Assembly (NCBI GenBank): GCA_964617995.1
Contig: CAZTXD010000024.1
Location: forward strand, 1-32,909
Length of the DNA stretch: 32,909 nt
From: CAZTXD01 sp964617995
Lineage (GTDB): Bacteria; Actinomycetota; Acidimicrobiia; Spongiisociales; ZC4RG35
Direction: 5' to 3'
Shown here one piece after another: positions 30,171 through 32,909 of this stretch. The notes under the pieces are model-generated. The model made no database searches. It was not told the DNA's origin and saw only the letters and a program-made list of their open reading frames with translations. Made by a program: the position numbers and the translations under genes. Each line of letters begins with the position of its first letter. Position 1 is the stretch's first letter.

Positions 30171-30880
30171 GCAGACCCTGGGAGGACGCCCGAGTCGTGG
30201 CCGGCCTGGCCCGTCAGTTCGAGGCACGGGCCGCGGAGCTCGCCGAGGGTGCGACCGCCATCGGGTGGAAGGTGGGTTTCGGCGCCCCCACCGCCCGGGA
30301 GACGATGGGCACAACCGCTCCCCTCATCGGCTATCTCACCGATAGGACGTGGCTGCCTTCGGGGGCCGCGGTGTCGTCCCAAGGCTGGACCGGCGGGGTC
30401 GTAGAGTTCGAGATAGCCGTCTACATGGGTGCCGATGTCGGCCCCGGTGCCTCGATCGCCGAGGCGCGAGCCGCCGTGGCCGCTCTCGGCCCGGCGATAG
30501 AGCTGGCCGACATCGACCTGCCCGTCGAAGCGTCCCGGGTAGCCGACATCTTGGCGGGAAACATCTTCCACGCAGGCGTGGTGCTGGGCGAGAACGATCC
30601 GGGTCGGGCCGGAATCGACACGACCGGGCTCGTGGCGGGCATCCTCGTGGACGGGGTGGAGACGGCTGCCGTCACCGACCTGCAGGAGCTGACCGGACCG
30701 TATCCCGAGGTCGTTGCCACCGTGGCTGGCACCCTGGCTGCCAACGGTGAGAGGTTGAGGGCGGGGGACTCGATCATCACCGGCTCGGTCATCCCGCCGG
30801 TGCCGATCGACTCCGGGTCGAGGTTCACGTTCTCTCTGACCGGCTTCGATCCCATCGAGGTTCAGATCGGGGCTCGGTGA
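30167..30880 (+). CDS. 2-keto-4-pentenoate hydratase/fumarylacetoacetate hydrolase-family enzyme (MhpD-like)
   Basis: 237 residues from the GTG at 30167. IGWKVGFGAPTARETMGTTAPLIGYL is the MhpD/decarboxylase N-terminal signature. The metal ligands fit E80-x-E82 in VVEFEIAV and E112 in GPAIELADID. NIFHAGVVLG and a final GSVIPPVPIDSGSRFTF match the family's closing strands. Homologues hydrate 2-hydroxypenta-2,4-dienoate or decarboxylate 4-oxalocrotonate in the meta-cleavage of aromatics, but related enzymes act on sugar-derived keto acids. The length is slightly short but complete. GTGA overlap with the cupin indicates a coupled unit. Confidence 0.85.
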   Translation: MSRPWEDARVVAGLARQFEARAAELAEGATAIGWKVGFGAPTARETMGTTAPLIGYLTDRTWLPSGAAVSSQGWTGGVVEFEIAVYMGADVGPGASIAEARAAVAALGPAIELADIDLPVEASRVADILAGNIFHAGVVLGENDPGRAGIDTTGLVAGILVDGVETAAVTDLQELTGPYPEVVATVAGTLAANGERLRAGDSIITGSVIPPVPIDSGSRFTFSLTGFDPIEVQIGAR

Positions 30881-30884
30881 GAGT

Positions 30885-30910
30885 GCCGGCGTTGTGGACC
30901 GCCCGCCGGC
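30885..30910 (+). terminator. Hairpin after the hydratase gene, overlapping the next promoter
   Basis: GCCGGCG-N12-CGCCGGC, perfect 7-bp arms, 4 nt after the hydratase stop and overlapping the -35 to -10 spacer of the downstream promoter. No T-run. It could end the upstream transcript or be a regulator site. Confidence 0.35.
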
Positions 30911-30920
30911 TTGGTAGCGT
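30892..30920 (+). promoter_or_regulatory. Candidate promoter for the LLM oxidoreductase-AroE unit
   Basis: -35 TTGTGG (30892-30897), 17-bp spacer, -10 TAGCGT (30915-30920). The transcript would start near 30927 with a leader of about 66 nt and GAGAGGTGA before the ATG at 30993. Confidence 0.5.
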
Positions 30921-30932
30921 GCCCGGCGAGGA

Positions 30933-30949
30933 AAACGGTTGCCACAACC
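30933..30949. promoter_or_regulatory. Possible LacI-type operator just downstream of the transcription start
   Basis: AAACGGTT (30933-30940) fits the LacI/GalR half-symmetric core AANCGNTT. It runs into GGTTG-CCA-CAACC (30937-30949), an inverted repeat. The site would lie about 6-22 bp after the predicted start, a normal repressor position. A LacI-type regulator is encoded 3 kb upstream. Confidence 0.35.
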
Positions 30950-30992
30950 AGCAGGCTGACTCCGCAGGCGCGGAGGGTCGAGAGGTGAGCGG

Positions 30993-32003
30993 ATGAGCAA
31001 TGTCGAGCGGTTCGGGGTCTTTCTCCCTTCATTCATCTGGGCCGATGACGGCCCCGAACGCGCCCGTCAGATGATCGACTTCGCCCGGAGTGTGGAAGAT
31101 CTCGGCTTCGAATCGATCTTCATCACCGACCACCTGTTCGCCGCCAGGCAGTTCTACTCGGTGTCGTTCCTGGAGCCCATCAGCGCGCTCTCACTCGTGG
31201 CCGGGGTGACCGAGAGGGTGAAGCTGGGCACCTCCGTCATGGTGTTGCCCATCCGGGAGCCGGTGTTGCTGGCCAAGCAGCTCGCCACCCTCCATTTCCT
31301 ATCGGCCGGCCGCACGATCCTGGGGGCAGGAATCGGCTGGTATCCGCCCGAGTACGCCGCTACCGGCGTCAAGAAGTCGGAGCGAGGCGCACGCACCGAC
31401 GAGATCCTCGACATCATCCTGCCTCTGCTGGAGGGTGAGACCGTCACCTACCAGGGCGAGTTCTACACCATCGAAGATGTGCAGGTGGAGCCGCGTCTCT
31501 CCCGGCGACCCGACGTGTGGATCGGTGGCGGGTCCCAGCTCGCCGATCCCGGCTCGCCCGATCTGCCGCGTCTGGTGGAAGCGGTCAAGGAACGGATCCT
31601 CCGGTCGGAGGGCTGGATCCCCCGGCCCACCTGCCCTCCCGAGGACATAGCCCGAGATTGGGAGGAGCTGGCTGGCTACCTGGCTGCCAACGGGCGGGAT
31701 CCGTCCACCTTGACCGTTGCGCACGAGAACTTCGTCCATCTGGTTCTCACCGAGGACCGCCAGAAGGCCCTCGCCGAGCAGCACGACGCCTTTCTCCGGG
31801 TCATGAGCGATGCCCGCGGCCCCGCCTACCTCGAGCGGGTGTATCTGTTCGGGACGCCCGATGACATCGTGGAGTCGCTCCAGGCACGCATCGACGCCGG
31901 GGTCCAGCGCATCATGCTTCACACCATGACCCCCGATCCGGGTCAGCTCGAGCACTGGGTCACCGAGGTCATCGAGCACGTTCGGTTCCCCGACTCTCAA
32001 TGA
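30993..32003 (+). CDS. LLM class flavin/F420-dependent oxidoreductase
   Basis: 336 residues, the bacterial luciferase-like TIM barrel. Signatures: RFGVFLPSFIWADD, FESIFITDHLFAARQF, LGTSVMVLPIREPVLLAKQLATLHFLSAGRTILGAGIGWYPPEYAATGV, and KKSERGARTDEILDIILPLLEGETVTYQGEFYTIEDV. The pattern SAGRTILGAGIGW is common to the F420- and FMN-using groups; in an actinobacterium F420 is more likely but not shown. The VWIGGGS strand follows. LLM enzymes take part in hydroxylation, desulfurisation or hydride transfer on diverse carbon compounds. It overlaps the AroE-type gene by 4 nt (ATGA). Confidence 0.87.
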   Translation: MSNVERFGVFLPSFIWADDGPERARQMIDFARSVEDLGFESIFITDHLFAARQFYSVSFLEPISALSLVAGVTERVKLGTSVMVLPIREPVLLAKQLATLHFLSAGRTILGAGIGWYPPEYAATGVKKSERGARTDEILDIILPLLEGETVTYQGEFYTIEDVQVEPRLSRRPDVWIGGGSQLADPGSPDLPRLVEAVKERILRSEGWIPRPTCPPEDIARDWEELAGYLAANGRDPSTLTVAHENFVHLVLTEDRQKALAEQHDAFLRVMSDARGPAYLERVYLFGTPDDIVESLQARIDAGVQRIMLHTMTPDPGQLEHWVTEVIEHVRFPDSQ

Positions 32004-32848
32004 AGCGGGTGGCCCTCATCGGGTCGCCCCTGCAGCGCCGTCACTCGGCGGTCATGCACAACGCCGCCTTCGCGCATTTCGGCATCGAGGCTCGCTACGA
32101 GTTGATGGAGATAGGCGTCGAGCAACTCGACGACTTCTTCAGATCCGCCCGGGGCGAAGAGTGGCTCGGCTTCCAGGTGACGGCGCCTCACAAGCAGGAG
32201 GCGGCTGCCCGCTGCGATGAGGTCGAGGAGGCGGCCCGCCGGATCGGGGCGGTGAACTCGGTCGTCAGAGCGGACGACGGCTCACTCCTGGGTTTCAACA
32301 CCGACGCTCCCGGGTTCGCCCGTTCCGTGGCCGAGGATCTCGGTATCGCGCTGGACGGGGCTGTCGTGGCGGTGGCGGGGGCGGGGGGCGCCGCCCGTGC
32401 GGTCGTGCACGCCCTGCTCGAGGGCGGCGTCCGACGGGTGATCCTCGGCAATCGCACCCCCGAACGGGCCCGACTCCTGATCAGGGAGGTCAACGATGAT
32501 CGTCTGGAGCCGGCAGTGCCATCCTTGGAAGACGCCCTGGAGGGAGTCGACCTGGCGGTCAATGCCACGACGGTGGGAATGACCACTTCCGGCGTTCCCT
32601 TCGACGTCGCCAGGCTCTCGACCCGGGCCGCCGTGTTCGACCTGGTCTATGTGCCGCCGGAGACGCCGCTGCTGGCGGCCGCCCGCGCCCGCGGGCTGGC
32701 AGCCGTCAACGGGGCGGGAATGCTCGTGGCCCAGGGCGCAGTCGCTTTCGAGCGCTGGACGGGTATTCCCGACGCCGCCCCCGTGATGGCGACAGCGCTC
32801 GAGCCCTTATGGCACGGAGAGAAGGAACGGACACCAAAGGGCAGGTGA
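32000..32848 (+). CDS. aroE: Shikimate/quinate dehydrogenase-family protein
   Basis: 282 residues. Substrate-site motifs: IGSPLQRRHSAVMHNAAF (S16 corresponds to the shikimate-binding serine), VTAPHK with catalytic K65, GAVNSV, and NTDAPGF with catalytic D102. The nucleotide motif GAGGAARA is at 127-134, followed by NRTPERA, which favours NADP, and NATTVGM and NGAGMLVAQGAVAFERWTG. Both catalytic residues are at the same numbers as in E. coli AroE. The cluster position suggests a catabolic quinate/shikimate or related dehydrogenase rather than housekeeping AroE, but this cannot be decided here. ATG overlaps the LLM stop. Ends 22 nt before the terminal palindrome. Confidence 0.85.
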   Translation: MKRVALIGSPLQRRHSAVMHNAAFAHFGIEARYELMEIGVEQLDDFFRSARGEEWLGFQVTAPHKQEAAARCDEVEEAARRIGAVNSVVRADDGSLLGFNTDAPGFARSVAEDLGIALDGAVVAVAGAGGAARAVVHALLEGGVRRVILGNRTPERARLLIREVNDDRLEPAVPSLEDALEGVDLAVNATTVGMTTSGVPFDVARLSTRAAVFDLVYVPPETPLLAAARARGLAAVNGAGMLVAQGAVAFERWTGIPDAAPVMATALEPLWHGEKERTPKGR

Positions 32849-32869
32849 CGTCGGGCCTTCCCCCGTTTT

Positions 32870-32909
32870 CGCGCATCGAATGCGCGCTATAGCGCGCATT
32901 CGATGCGCG
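32870..32909. repeat. Perfect 40-bp nested palindrome at the window edge
   Basis: Two 17-nt hairpins, each CGCGCAT-N3-ATGCGCG, are joined by CTATAG, so the whole 40 bp is its own reverse complement. The centre GCGCGCTATAGCGCGC is a further 16-bp palindrome. It follows the aroE stop by 21 nt and a short TTTT. It may be a terminator or a protein-binding site, or the palindromic end of a contig; the window stops exactly at its last base. Confidence 0.7.

Noticed and set aside
1..32909. tRNA, rRNA, riboswitch or attachment sites
   Set aside because: No cloverleaf-like or conserved RNA sequence was recognised on either strand by reading; a covariance-model search would be needed to exclude small RNAs.

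Overview
The window is GC-rich, gene-dense bacterial DNA with no tRNA, rRNA, CRISPR array or transposase that I can see. Gene content points to an actinobacterium-like organism, perhaps an uncultured Acidimicrobiia-type lineage. Pointers are many GTG starts, a LmbE/MshB-type deacetylase, an LLM-class (often F420-dependent) oxidoreductase, DtxR-family metal control, a LytR-CpsA-Psr protein, and many starts placed 6-8 nt after a TANNNT -10 hexamer, as in leaderless transcription. The taxonomy is an inference.

Layout. 1-3.9 kb: a truncated peptide-type solute-binding protein, a PIG-L deacetylase and a thioredoxin-like protein on the minus strand; then molybdenum cofactor genes moaA and mobA (convergent) and a small four-helix membrane protein. 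3.9-8.5 kb: an Fe(III)-type ABC importer (fbpA-fbpB-fbpC, overlapping genes) divergent from a DtxR-family regulator, with a TTAGG-N4-CCTAA box and two other palindromes between them. 8.5-9.6 kb: an alkaline-phosphatase-fold phosphodiesterase. 9.7-20.4 kb: a respiratory complex I operon, nuoABCD-HIJKLMN, with no nuoEFG. 20.5-24.9 kb: GNAT acetyltransferase, VanZ-like membrane protein, NudL-like Nudix hydrolase, aromatic amino acid decarboxylase-type PLP enzyme and an LCP protein. 25-32.8 kb: a catabolic-looking region with a DUF993 protein, an alpha/beta hydrolase, a universal stress protein, a LacI-type regulator, then a beta-hydroxyacid dehydrogenase, cupin, 2-keto-4-pentenoate hydratase-type enzyme, LLM oxidoreductase and an AroE-type dehydrogenase. 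The window ends inside or at the edge of a perfect 40-bp nested palindrome.

The most unusual feature is a family of roughly 75-120 bp elements at gene junctions. Each starts directly after a TGA stop codon. Each holds heptamers of the form CRGTTNT facing heptamers of the form ACYGANA, so that the RNA would fold into a long hairpin. Most end in a GGCGCC-rich tail and several carry the Shine-Dalgarno sequence of the next gene. Five lie inside the nuo operon (D/H, I/J, J/K, K/L, M/N), one follows the Nudix gene, and a degraded one follows the DtxR gene. The D/H copy occupies the place where nuoEFG normally stands. The complex I itself has changes at the quinone site: Trp for the usual Tyr in NuoD and Ile for a usual Glu in NuoH. 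Together with the missing NADH module, this suggests a complex I variant with a different electron donor and a modified quinone pocket.
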